Source: Enterococcus xiangfangensis
GTDB taxonomy: Bacteria; Bacillota; Bacilli; Lactobacillales; Enterococcaceae
Assembly (NCBI RefSeq): GCF_005405365.1
Contig: NZ_BJDX01000002.1
Location: 186,001-250,000 of the forward strand
Direction: 5' to 3'
Length of the DNA: 64,000 nt
Position 1 is the stretch's first letter, and each line of letters starts with the position of its first letter. Below the pieces are notes generated by a model that was given only the letters and a program-made list of their open reading frames with translations, did no database searches and was not told the origin of the DNA. The position numbers and the translations under genes were made by a program. Below, piece by piece: positions 32,569-40,444 of the stretch.

Positions 32569-32940
32569 TTATGCTTTGCCTTTTTTAGCATAGTCTTCTG
32601 AAAATTCTTTGGCGATGATCCAGCCATAACTTTCGGTGATCGCCGCAGCAGTGGAACCATTGATGACATTACCAGCAACTGGAAGTTTTCCAACTAAGAA
32701 GCGAGCAGTCAGCTGTCCTGCTTTTTGAGCTAAAAATTGAGTAGCTAATGCCTTTGCTGTGCCTTCTTCCAATTTGATATGAAAGACCTTACCTAAAGCA
32801 ATCACCATCGCGGTTTGGATCGGTAGTAGAACAGTTGCATCTGGAAAAGGTAATTGAGCCATTCCGGCACCTACAACGGCCGCGGCAGCAGATGCACTGT
32901 GGATAATGAGATGGACTTTTTTCTGTTGCGTTTTATTCAT
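32569..32940 (-). CDS. DUF697-like hydrophobic protein
   Basis: 123 residues from ATG 32940 (AAAGGAG upstream). It contains glycine- and alanine-rich hydrophobic segments (SASAAAAVVGAGMAQLPFPD and IQTAMVIALGKVF) and a C-terminal ITESYGWIIAKEFSEDY, as in the DUF697 domain found alone or attached to GTPases. It is probably membrane-associated. Function unknown. Confidence 0.6.
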   Translation of the reverse strand: MNKTQQKKVHLIIHSASAAAAVVGAGMAQLPFPDATVLLPIQTAMVIALGKVFHIKLEEGTAKALATQFLAQKAGQLTARFLVGKLPVAGNVINGSTAAAITESYGWIIAKEFSEDYAKKGKA

Positions 32941-33155
32941 CACGAAAGCTCCTTTATTCGTTCAAATTGTATCAAAAATAGTTTGGTTAGTTAGTTGAAA
33001 GAAGTTTAGCATCTAGACACAAAAAGAACAATTTTTCTTGTCTTCCTTAAGGCAGTTTTAACTATTCGAAAAGTAAAAAAATGAGGAGAAACAGTTATTT
33101 TTATTTTTAGTAAGCAGGGGAGAATGATAAACTATGAGTCAAGGGGGCGGCAAAA

Positions 33156-33593
33156 ATGGTTGATGAATATAAAAATATTCTAGTTGCTGTGGATGGTTCA
33201 GCAAAATCAAAAAAAGCATTTGATGAAGCAATTAATATCGCGAAAAGAAATAAGGGAAAATTGACCTTAGCAACAGTTATTGATACGGCTAGTTTCAGCG
33301 GAACAACCGGAGGAAATTCGCTTCCACTGATGCAGGAAGCCCGCGAAAAAGCTCAGCAGAGCATCGCAGAATTAGAGCAGCATCGGATGGCTGAAGAACA
33401 AGCGGTTCATTTAACTTCACAAATTCTCGCTGGCAATCCTAAGCGGGAAATTGTCGAATTAGCGAAGGAATTAGAAACAGATCTGATCGTCATGGGCTCC
33501 ACCGGATTAGGCGCATTATCGTTGCTGTTAGTCGGATCGACTACTGCTTATGTCGTGAATCAAGCACCATGTAACGTCATGGTAGTAAAATAA
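33156..33593 (+). CDS. Universal stress protein UspA family, copy 4
   Basis: 145 residues with GGGGGCGG before the ATG. It begins EYKNILVAVDGSAKSKKAF and ends with the loop GSTGLGALSLLLVGSTTAYV and NQAPCNVMVVK. The G-x2-G-x9-G-S/T pattern is kept, so ATP binding is expected. Confidence 0.9.
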   Translation: MVDEYKNILVAVDGSAKSKKAFDEAINIAKRNKGKLTLATVIDTASFSGTTGGNSLPLMQEAREKAQQSIAELEQHRMAEEQAVHLTSQILAGNPKREIVELAKELETDLIVMGSTGLGALSLLLVGSTTAYVVNQAPCNVMVVK

Positions 33594-33595
33594 GC

Positions 33596-33632
33596 AAAAA
33601 AACGTCTACCCGTCAGAGTCAGACGTTTTTTT
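33596..33632. terminator. Terminator after UspA copy 4
   Basis: AAACGTCT and AGACGTTT pair around a loop, with T7 on the plus strand and an A run on the other side. It overlaps the last codons of the convergent gene at 33619. Confidence 0.8.
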
Positions 33633-33939
33633 CGTCAAGTGTCATGATCAATTCATTTCCAACATCATAAACATACATGACTCGAGGAAATTCTACTTCT
33701 TCATAGTCTTGAACATACGGTGCGGTAATCCCATCAGAAAAATACGGCTCACTTTGAGAATAGACGATACTTAATGTATGAGCTATTTTATTTTTAAAAA
33801 AATGAAAGCGTTGCGGAGAAGTAAGATTCAGACCTTTGATTGGCCGCATGAAGATCATATGCCAAATTTCCTGCTGCATGTGTTCAGGAACAAGGCTAAA
33901 CGGAACATCGCTTCGACGAGTTTTAGTTGGTTCAAACAT
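33619..33939 (-). CDS. DUF960-like protein
   Basis: 106 residues from ATG 33939 (AAAGGAC upstream). The opening MFEPTKTRRSDVPFSLVPEH and the following QQEIWHMIF pattern resemble the DUF960 family of short Firmicute proteins. Soluble, unknown function. The original longer frame has no ribosome site. Confidence 0.5.
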   Translation of the reverse strand: MFEPTKTRRSDVPFSLVPEHMQQEIWHMIFMRPIKGLNLTSPQRFHFFKNKIAHTLSIVYSQSEPYFSDGITAPYVQDYEEVEFPRVMYVYDVGNELIMTLDEKNV

Positions 33940-34135
33940 TTTGTTCAGTCCTTTCTTTTCTTTATCATAGCAGTTTTTATTTAGAAAAAAAGTAAAAATA
34001 ATCATTTTTTGAGGATTCAGTTCGTCTAAACGGCTTTTTTGAGTTAAAGATGATAAGGTAAAAAGAGAAGAAATAAAGGTAGTTTGAGTTGTTTTATGGA
34101 TCGGAAAAAAGATGAACGTTTAGGAGGTTTTTTAA

Positions 34136-34543
34136 ATGGATAAGAATATGGAGACCTTGTTGGCTAACGCCGATACTTTTATGCTGACTACGATCGATAA
34201 TCGCGGATTTCCGCATGTGATTGCTGTTTCACCACCACTTGAACGAAATGGCTTCTACTATTTTAAATTTTATATCAATGGTGATGGACGGACCGCAGAA
34301 AATATTCGCCATAATCGCACAGGCAGTCTCTTTTGTTTTGACGAAGCTCAACATGAAAGCATCTCCTTGAAAGGCTATTTATTCACTGAAGAATTAGTAG
34401 AGTACAAAAAGCTAGCTGCTCAACTGAATGAATTCCAAAAAGAGTTAAATTACAAGAATCCGATGATCGCCGTTTTTGAGACATTGAGTGTCAAACATTA
34501 CAAAAAAATGCAAAGCGAATTTTTGGACATACCAGAAAAATAA
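34136..34543 (+). CDS. Pyridoxamine 5'-phosphate oxidase-like flavin-binding protein
   Basis: 135 residues, TAGGAGG before the ATG. The order TFMLTTIDNRGFPHVIAVSP, YFKFYINGDGRTAENIRHN, GSLFCFDE is that of the split-barrel FMN-binding (PPOX-like, general stress protein 26-type) family. The reaction is unknown; such proteins are usually small flavin- or F420-type reductases. Monocistronic with a terminator. Confidence 0.8.
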   Translation: MDKNMETLLANADTFMLTTIDNRGFPHVIAVSPPLERNGFYYFKFYINGDGRTAENIRHNRTGSLFCFDEAQHESISLKGYLFTEELVEYKKLAAQLNEFQKELNYKNPMIAVFETLSVKHYKKMQSEFLDIPEK

Positions 34544-34577
34544 AAAAAACATCCCTTCAATTGGAGGGATGTTTTTG
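34543..34577. terminator. Bidirectional terminator between the PPOX-like and MFS genes
   Basis: AAAAAAACATCCCTTCAATT and the complementary GGAGGGATGTTTTT form a hairpin with A and T tails, serving both convergent genes. Confidence 0.9.
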
Positions 34578-34579
34578 TT

Positions 34580-35836
34580 TTAATCAACTTCAACCGCAGT
34601 TGGAGCTACCTTGGCTTTTTTGATAATTTTTGCAAGTATCCATGAGAAGATGATGCAGCCAATTCCCATTACGATAGCATAGATGAACATCATATTAAAG
34701 CCTGCTTTACCAGGATTAGCATCTAACCAGCCACCAATCATCGTGTACATGAATACGTCTGGTAAATAACCAAGACATGAAACAATTCCAGAAACCCGAC
34801 CAGTCATTTCAACGGGGAAACCGGCATCGTCAATGATAGCAAAGTATTGACTGCGGACTACATAAATAAAGAATAGTCCGAAGATAAAGTTTGCTATTAC
34901 TGCTGTTAAAAGACCTGCACCGACAGGCAATACTAGAAATCCAGCGAAACATAGTGTCAGTAAGGCAGCTCCTCCAATAATCACACGCAAACGTGATCCC
35001 ATTTTATCAGCAATGATCCCACCGATAATTCCACCGGCCGCCTGCACTAGGTAACGTATCCCACCAAGAGTCGTTCCACCGGCCACAGATAAACCATAAA
35101 CACTGATAGCATAAGTATTAATATACCCTAGAATTCCATAAATGCTGTAAGCAAAAAATACAATAGCAACTAATACCCATGTACGGGGCAGTCTCAATGT
35201 TTTAAACATCCCAATCACAACTTTAGAGATTGGTTCTGTGTGTGTTTCTGCAGCTGTGTCTTCAATAACAAACCAATTTAAAATACCAATAATGAAAACA
35301 GCGATTGCGCAGACTCGAATAGCCCAAGTTGTACCTAGTATTTCATTTGAAAAACGACTGTATACAGCGGTCATACCAAATACTAACAATGCATTCAATA
35401 ATCCGCGTAATCCTTCTTGCCAACCAAACAAACGGCCTTGTTCGGAACTATCACCTAACATCCGAGTTGCTTTAATGGCTGCAGACCAGTAAGTAATGAT
35501 TGTCGATATCCCCATTAAAATGAAAATTAAACGACTGATTTGAAAACTGGGGAAAGTCGAAAACCAAAATCCTAATACACCGGTGATTAAGAATGAAAAG
35601 GTCAGTAACTTTCGAGCTGAGAATTTATCTGCTACAATCCCACCAATAAAGTAAGAAAAAGTTGCCATTGTAGCGTAACCTGATGAAAGCATCCCCATCT
35701 GTGCATTAGTTAAATCCATTGCATGCTGGATTGGAACATAAAAGGTTTCCCTAATGTAAGGAAGCTGAAAGATAATACCAGCGCCGGCTGATAATAGCAA
35801 CAATGTTCCCCATTTTTTAACTGCTTGCTTGTTCAT
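34580..35836 (-). CDS. MFS transporter (organophosphate-antiporter-like)
   Basis: 418 residues with about 12 membrane helices. The loop between helices 2 and 3 has GGIVADKFSARKLL and the second half repeats GGIIADKMGSRLRV, both major-facilitator signatures. The overall type recalls GlpT/UhpC-like phosphate-ester transporters. AGGAGG precedes the ATG. The promoter overlaps a perfect cre site, and the leader contains an attenuator (see separate entries). It is divergent from a GlpP-like antiterminator gene, so it probably imports the substrate of the cluster or a phosphorylated form of it. Substrate unknown. Confidence 0.82.
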   Translation of the reverse strand: MNKQAVKKWGTLLLLSAGAGIIFQLPYIRETFYVPIQHAMDLTNAQMGMLSSGYATMATFSYFIGGIVADKFSARKLLTFSFLITGVLGFWFSTFPSFQISRLIFILMGISTIITYWSAAIKATRMLGDSSEQGRLFGWQEGLRGLLNALLVFGMTAVYSRFSNEILGTTWAIRVCAIAVFIIGILNWFVIEDTAAETHTEPISKVVIGMFKTLRLPRTWVLVAIVFFAYSIYGILGYINTYAISVYGLSVAGGTTLGGIRYLVQAAGGIIGGIIADKMGSRLRVIIGGAALLTLCFAGFLVLPVGAGLLTAVIANFIFGLFFIYVVRSQYFAIIDDAGFPVEMTGRVSGIVSCLGYLPDVFMYTMIGGWLDANPGKAGFNMMFIYAIVMGIGCIIFSWILAKIIKKAKVAPTAVEVD

Positions 35837-35871
35837 ATAACGTCCTCCTGTTTGTGAATTGTTCTGGAAAA

Positions 35872-35927
35872 AAACAAAAAAGAAGCAACGCTTAAATAAG
35901 CGTTACTTCTCTCTGGTCTCTAGTAAC
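35872..35927 (-). promoter_or_regulatory. Attenuator leader of the MFS gene (GlpP-type target candidate)
   Basis: The motif GTTACTAGAGACCAGAGAG (minus strand, from 35927) starts at about the transcription start. It overlaps a terminator hairpin GAAGTAACGCTTA/TAAGCGTTGCTTC (35909-35882) with a T-rich tail. The 5' GTTACT can pair with AGTAAC of the terminator arm, giving an alternative fold. A matching motif-hairpin pair lies before the first SDR gene (36847-36900), and a GlpP-family antiterminator is encoded between them. Confidence 0.7.
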
Positions 35928-35933
35928 ATCCAA

Positions 35934-35962
35934 AGTATAGAATTTCATGAAAGCGATGTCAA
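35934..35962 (-). promoter_or_regulatory. Promoter of the MFS gene with overlapping cre site
   Basis: TTGACA (35962-35957) and TATACT (35939-35934) on the minus strand are 17 bases apart. On the plus strand ATGAAAGCGATGTCA (35947-35961) fits the CcpA cre consensus WTGNAANCGNWNNCW at every defined position and covers the spacer and -35 box. Glucose repression of the transporter is expected. Confidence 0.85.
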
Positions 35963-36221
35963 CTCTTTTTTGAATGCTAAATGTTTTCAACAAATAGTAT
36001 CAATTGATAATTGTCTGGGGAAAAGTGCGTAAAATCTCGATAATTTAACAGATAATTATATTTTTTCTCTTAGGTGTGATTGACGAAAAAGATATTTTCA
36101 CTTAGACTATGGAAATACAGGAGTCGCCCCTGATAAGGTTGCGATAAATTTACTTATTATTTTAAAACAACGTATTCTTCTTTTTTGTAAATTGTTATGA
36201 AAGTTTGTGAGATACAACGAA

Positions 36222-36236
36222 ATGAAAGCGTATTAA
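36222..36236 (+). promoter_or_regulatory. Near-consensus cre site before the GlpP-like gene
   Basis: ATGAAAGCGTATTAA differs from the cre consensus only at the conserved C near the 3' end. It lies 26 bases before the antiterminator start codon, so carbon catabolite control of this gene is likely. Confidence 0.5.
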
Positions 36237-36261
36237 ATTACTTGTAGGGATAAGGATAATA

Positions 36262-36828
36262 ATGAAAAAAAAAATTATACAAATGATGGAGGACAATCCA
36301 CTAATTGCGGCTATTAATAGCAAGCGTAGTTTTGAGAAAGCCCTGACTTGTGAAAGTGATATAATCTTTGTTTTGTATGGAGATGTTTGCAGTATCGTGG
36401 ACATTGTTGATCAATTAAAAGATGCTGGGAAGATTGTAATGGTAGATGTGGACCTGATTGATGGGTTAGCAGCGAAAGAGACAGCTGTCGAGTATTTAAA
36501 ACGGGCGACAAGAACAGATGGCATTATCAGTTCAAAATCGATTTTATTACGAGCGGCAAAAACTCGGGGATTATTTACGGTTCATCGCTTTTTCCTGATT
36601 GACTCTAAGTCTTACCACAATTTACCGAAGCAATTGGGAACATCAAAAGCAGACGTAGTAGAAGTTTTGCCAGGAGCGATGCCAAAAGTGTTATCTTGGG
36701 TACAAGATGTTGTGGATGTTCCAATTATAGCAAGCGGTTTAGTTTGCGACAAGGAATTAGTGATGACTGCTCTGCAGGCAGGTGCAGTAGCTATTTCATC
36801 AACAAACATGGATGTTTGGGAAATATAG
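36262..36828 (+). CDS. ygcP: GlpP-family antiterminator (YgcP-like)
   Basis: 188 residues, the normal length for GlpP proteins. Typical features are HFDL-like motif replaced by VMVDVDLIDGLAAKE, then RATRTDGIISSKS, FFLIDSKSY, VVEVLPGAMPKVLSWV and the C-terminal IIASGLV and AGAVAISSTN of the TIM-barrel-like fold. In Bacillus, GlpP with glycerol-3-phosphate prevents termination in leaders of glp genes. In E. coli the uncharacterised homologue YgcP sits with YgcQRUWE, the same partners as here. Its targets are likely the two attenuator leaders at 35872-35927 and 36847-36900, and the inducer a phosphorylated product of the FGGY kinase. GGGATAAGG is the ribosome site. Confidence 0.85.
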   Translation: MKKKIIQMMEDNPLIAAINSKRSFEKALTCESDIIFVLYGDVCSIVDIVDQLKDAGKIVMVDVDLIDGLAAKETAVEYLKRATRTDGIISSKSILLRAAKTRGLFTVHRFFLIDSKSYHNLPKQLGTSKADVVEVLPGAMPKVLSWVQDVVDVPIIASGLVCDKELVMTALQAGAVAISSTNMDVWEI

Positions 36829-36846
36829 AATAAAAAACCGGTAGTT

Positions 36847-36900
36847 GTTGCTAAGAGGACAGAGAAAAGCGGACACCACTTATTTGGTGTCCGCTTTTTT
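36847..36900 (+). promoter_or_regulatory. Attenuator leader before the first YgcW-like gene (GlpP-type target candidate)
   Basis: GTTGCTAAGAGGACAGAGA (from 36847) is followed by a strong terminator hairpin AGCGGACACCA/TGGTGTCCGCT (36868-36895) and T6, all between ygcP and the SDR gene. The motif and the CTTATT loop closely match the MFS leader. There is no clear promoter in the 18 bases before it, so it probably governs read-through from ygcP into the SDR and transporter genes. Confidence 0.7.
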
Positions 36901-36934
36901 ATTATGAATTATTTTAATAAGTGGGAGGAAATAA

Positions 36935-37711
36935 ATGGAAATTACAGAATTTAGTATGGATTTGTTTTCGTTAAGAGGGCAAACTGCCATTGTGACTGGG
37001 GGAAATACGGGAATCGGACGAGCACTTTCGTTGGCCTTAGCAAAAAGCGGAGCGAATATACTTGTTCCAAGTCTGATTGATGATGATGGAACGACACAAA
37101 AAATTATTGAAGAAACTGGATCATGCTATGTCTTTATGGAAGTTGATTTAACAGAAGAAAATGTTTCTAAGCAAGTAGTGGAGTATTGTGTGGAAGTTTT
37201 TGGTGGAGTAGACATTTTGGTTAATTGTGCGGGTATGCATCTTTCAGATGAGGTACTTCAGTTTGATCGTTCAAAATGGAATCCAATGGTCCAGTTGAAC
37301 TTGACGGCAGCCTTCGAGATGGCTCATGAAGCCGCGAAAGTAATGATTCCGCAAAAAAGCGGCAAGATTATTAATATTTGTTCACTATTTTCATATCTAG
37401 GAGGGCAACAATCTCCAGCAAATGCAGCGGCTAAACACGGATTAGTTGGACTAACCAAAGCATATTGTGATGAATTGGCAACTTATGGTATCCAAGTCAA
37501 CGGGATTGCTCCGGGGTACTTGATGACTGATATGACAATAAGAGATCAAGAGAATCCTGTGATTAATCAACAAGTTTTGACTCATACACCAGCTAAACGC
37601 TGGGGTGAGTTATCAGATTTGATGGGTACATTAATTTTTTTAGCAAGCCCTGCTTCGAATTTTGTTAATGGACATGTTTTACCGGTAGATGGGGGTTACT
37701 TAGTACGATAG
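36935..37711 (+). CDS. ygcW: SDR family oxidoreductase, YgcW-like, catalytic Tyr replaced by Asn
   Basis: 258 residues. The N-terminal EFSMDLFSLRGQTAIVTGG and GNTGIGRALSLALAKSGAN form the Rossmann NAD(P)-binding site (TGxxxGxG), and NCAGMHL stands at the NNAG position. The match to E. coli YgcW and to KduD-type dehydrogenases is strong. At the catalytic YxxxK position it reads NAAAK (PANAAAKHGL); the paralogue at 45335 has YAASK. The codon is AAT in place of TAT. Without the tyrosine, ordinary dehydrogenase activity is doubtful. It may be a regulatory or binding partner or use other chemistry. GGGAGG precedes the ATG. Confidence 0.85.
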   Translation: MEITEFSMDLFSLRGQTAIVTGGNTGIGRALSLALAKSGANILVPSLIDDDGTTQKIIEETGSCYVFMEVDLTEENVSKQVVEYCVEVFGGVDILVNCAGMHLSDEVLQFDRSKWNPMVQLNLTAAFEMAHEAAKVMIPQKSGKIINICSLFSYLGGQQSPANAAAKHGLVGLTKAYCDELATYGIQVNGIAPGYLMTDMTIRDQENPVINQQVLTHTPAKRWGELSDLMGTLIFLASPASNFVNGHVLPVDGGYLVR

Positions 37712-37777
37712 TTTTGATTTGTCACGGCGGGTGAGTTCTTGTTGTGACATATTACATAATGGATGGAGGAATCATTT

Positions 37778-38899
37778 ATGATTGAATTTGAACAAGTAGA
37801 AAAAAGGTACGGCGAGGATTCGATTGCAGTCCAACCATTTGATTTAACAATTGATGATAATCAGTTTATTTGTGTTATTGGAACAAGCGGGAGCGGAAAA
37901 ACTACTTTATTACGGATGATCAATCGGATGATAGAACCTTCGAATGGTAGCATCAAGATCAACGGACAAGACGTCACAAAGTTGAATGAGGATGAACTAC
38001 GGCGGAAAATTGGTTATGTAATTCAAAATGTCGGTTTATTTCCTCATATGACAATCAGAGAAAATATCATGATTGTACCTAAGTTGCTGAAATGGAGTGA
38101 GGAAAAAAAAGCCGGGATTGCTGAACGTTTGATCCAACGAGTCGAACTGCCCTTAGATTATTTAGAACGTAAGCCGAAAAACCTTTCCGGCGGACAACAG
38201 CAACGGATCGGAGTCATCCGTGCTTTGGCGGCTAGTCAGGATATTATATTAATGGATGAGCCGTTTGGTGCTTTAGATCCTATCACTCGAGACGCATTGC
38301 AAGTAATGATCAAAGGACTGCAACAAGAGATGCGCAAAACAATTGTCTTTGTGACTCATGACATGGATGAAGCAATCAAATTAGCTGATAAGATTATCAT
38401 CATGGATCACGGAGAGATTATGCAGTACGCAGATGTTACTACAATTTTAGAACACCCAGTCAATAGTTTTGTTGAGGAGTTGATTGGTAAACGTAAACGT
38501 AATAGCTATTACAATAATGGAATGACTGTTTCTGATTTGATGGTAGACAGGGTCGAAGCAATTTCAATCAGTAAATCAATTACAGAAGCCATTCGGCAGA
38601 TGTCTGAAAAAAAAGTCGATACTTTACTAGTAGTAGACGATCAAAATTGTTTAAAAGGATTTGTCGATATCAATTTTATCGAGCACAATATTTCTAAGCT
38701 AAAACCGACCTCATCCGTTTTTGAAATTATGGAAACTGATACGGCCAGCGTCAATGAAAATGATCGTGTAGCAGATGTAATCGAACCGCTAATCAATCAT
38801 ATCTTTAAATATTTGCCAGTAGTGGATAATGAAGAACATCTTGTAGGAATTGTCACCCGTTCTTCATTGGTTTCACTAGTCCAGAAGCAGCTACAGTAG
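37778..38899 (+). CDS. OpuCA-like ABC transporter ATP-binding protein with CBS domains
   Basis: 373 residues from ATG 37778 (GGATGGAGG upstream). Walker A GTSGSGKTT, signature LSGGQQQR and Walker B IILMDEPFGALD are present. Two CBS domains (about 255-310 and 315-370) follow, as in OpuCA/OpuBA of the osmoprotectant family, where they sense ionic strength or cyclic di-AMP. It begins a four-gene importer (ATPase, permease, binding protein, permease). Known OpuC systems import glycine betaine, choline or carnitine. Here the catabolic context suggests a nutrient rather than only osmoprotection. Confidence 0.88.
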   Translation: MIEFEQVEKRYGEDSIAVQPFDLTIDDNQFICVIGTSGSGKTTLLRMINRMIEPSNGSIKINGQDVTKLNEDELRRKIGYVIQNVGLFPHMTIRENIMIVPKLLKWSEEKKAGIAERLIQRVELPLDYLERKPKNLSGGQQQRIGVIRALAASQDIILMDEPFGALDPITRDALQVMIKGLQQEMRKTIVFVTHDMDEAIKLADKIIIMDHGEIMQYADVTTILEHPVNSFVEELIGKRKRNSYYNNGMTVSDLMVDRVEAISISKSITEAIRQMSEKKVDTLLVVDDQNCLKGFVDINFIEHNISKLKPTSSVFEIMETDTASVNENDRVADVIEPLINHIFKYLPVVDNEEHLVGIVTRSSLVSLVQKQLQ

Positions 38900-38910
38900 G
38901 AGATGATGAT

Positions 38911-39531
38911 ATGGATTTTTTGTCTGAATATGGCACTGAAATTTTATTGAAATTCTGGGAACACTTTTATTTGTCCTTTTTGGCAATTTTTTTAGGTATT
39001 GTTGTAGCAGTTCCTTTAGGGGCTCTGTTGACACGCTTAAAAAGAGGTTCTGAAACAATTATTAAAGTTGTTGGTATTTTTCAAACGGTTCCCTCATTGG
39101 CGTTACTTTCCATCATGATTCCTTTTTTTGGAATTGGGAAAATCCCAGCGGTTATCGCTTTATTTTTATATTCATTGTTGCCTATTCTACGAAATACTTA
39201 TACTGGAATCAAATCGGTAGATACAATCTATTTAGACGCTGCAAAAGGAATGGGAATGTCACAAATACAACGTTTATTGCAAATCGAACTACCTTTAGCG
39301 ATGGGAATTATCATGGCGGGGATTCGCGTTTCGACGGTCTACGTTATTTCTTGGACGACCTTAGCGTCTTATATTGGAGCTGGTGGTTTAGGGGATTATA
39401 TTTTTAATGGTTTAAATCTCTACCGGATGGATCTGGTATTGATCGGAACGATCCCAATCACGCTTTTAGCATTGGTTTCAGATGCATTGTTGAAGCAGTT
39501 AGAACAAAAACTAACGACGGATAGAGGGTGA
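38911..39531 (+). CDS. OpuCB-like ABC transporter permease
   Basis: 206 residues with five or six membrane helices and the permease loop GIKSVDTIYLDAAKGMGMSQ, which contacts the ATPase (EAA-type motif). GAGGLGDYIFNGLNLYR near the end is typical of OpuC permeases. It starts 12 bases after the ATPase gene and is followed by the binding-protein gene after 4 bases. Confidence 0.88.
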   Translation: MDFLSEYGTEILLKFWEHFYLSFLAIFLGIVVAVPLGALLTRLKRGSETIIKVVGIFQTVPSLALLSIMIPFFGIGKIPAVIALFLYSLLPILRNTYTGIKSVDTIYLDAAKGMGMSQIQRLLQIELPLAMGIIMAGIRVSTVYVISWTTLASYIGAGGLGDYIFNGLNLYRMDLVLIGTIPITLLALVSDALLKQLEQKLTTDRG

Positions 39532-39535
39532 GCCG

Positions 39536-40444
39536 ATGAAAAAGAGAACTGTTCTTTTAGTAGTAATGGCCTTGCTTTTTGGAAGTTTTATTATTCAGAA
39601 TTTTTCGACTAAAGATGACACTATCACAGTAGCAGGCGGAGTAACTTCGGAATCACAAATTTTAGGCAATATTGTAGTGGAATTATTGAAACATTCGACA
39701 GATAAAAACATTGTTTACCTGAACAACCTAGGCTCTGCGAATTTAATGCATGAGGCAATGGTACGAGGGGATTTAAATGTTGCACCAACTCGTTATACTG
39801 GAACAGACTTAATTGGGACTTTGGGTTTGCCAACAGAAAAAGATCCGAATAAAGCATTGGCTATTGTACAACGAGAGTTTGACCGACGTTTTGGCTTTGA
39901 GTGGTTTCCCAGTTATGGTTTTTCCAACCAATTTACGTTTATGGTGACTCAAGAAACAGCTAATAAATATGGATTGAAGAAAGTTAGTGATCTGCAAAAA
40001 TATGCAGGAAAAATGCGATTAGGCTCGGATCAAACTTGGTATAAACGAGAAGGCGATGGTTATAAAGGGTATACTGAGGCTTATAAAACAAAATTTCAAC
40101 GGGTCTATCCGATGCAGGTTGGTCTACTCTATGATGCCTTAGTCGCAAATGAACTCGATGTTATCTTAGGGTATTCGACAGATGGTCGTGTGGGTAGCTA
40201 CAACCTCGTGATGCTGGAAGATGATCTCCATTTCTTTCCACCATATACTTGTAGCGTAGTTGTCTCGGATGCAACGTTGAAGAAATATCCAGAACTAAAA
40301 CCGATCTTGTTGAAGTTACAAGGGACAATCGATACAGAAACGATGCAGCAGTTAAATTATGAGTCAGATAATGAATTGATTGAGCCGAAGATTGTCGCTC
40401 AACGTTTTTTAGAGAAGCATAACTTTTTTGAGGAGGGCAGCTGA
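39536..40444 (+). CDS. OpuCC-like substrate-binding protein without lipobox
   Basis: 302 residues. The fold markers GGVTSESQILGNIVVELL, NLGSANLMHEAMVRGDLNV, TRYTGTDLIG and LVANELDVILGYSTDGRV are those of the OpuAC/ProX-like binding proteins. Residues 1-20 are hydrophobic (MKKRTVLLVVMALLFGSFII) but no lipobox cysteine follows, so it is probably held by an uncleaved N-terminal helix or is released. The last base of its gene is shared with the next permease start, so translation is coupled. Ligand unknown. Confidence 0.85.
   Translation: MKKRTVLLVVMALLFGSFIIQNFSTKDDTITVAGGVTSESQILGNIVVELLKHSTDKNIVYLNNLGSANLMHEAMVRGDLNVAPTRYTGTDLIGTLGLPTEKDPNKALAIVQREFDRRFGFEWFPSYGFSNQFTFMVTQETANKYGLKKVSDLQKYAGKMRLGSDQTWYKREGDGYKGYTEAYKTKFQRVYPMQVGLLYDALVANELDVILGYSTDGRVGSYNLVMLEDDLHFFPPYTCSVVVSDATLKKYPELKPILLKLQGTIDTETMQQLNYESDNELIEPKIVAQRFLEKHNFFEEGS

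Noticed and set aside
15701..34000. Right-hand attachment site (copy of the tRNA-Sec 3' end) for the selC-linked element
   Set aside because: I looked for the CATTCCCGCCA end and the T-arm sequence downstream and found only the general GGTTCGATTCC of the tRNA-like element at 32.4 kb, which differs around the loop.
34580..35836. Calling the MFS gene ygcS
   Set aside because: The protein looks like an organophosphate-antiporter-type MFS member, not like the sugar-porter-type YgcS of E. coli, so only the family is given.
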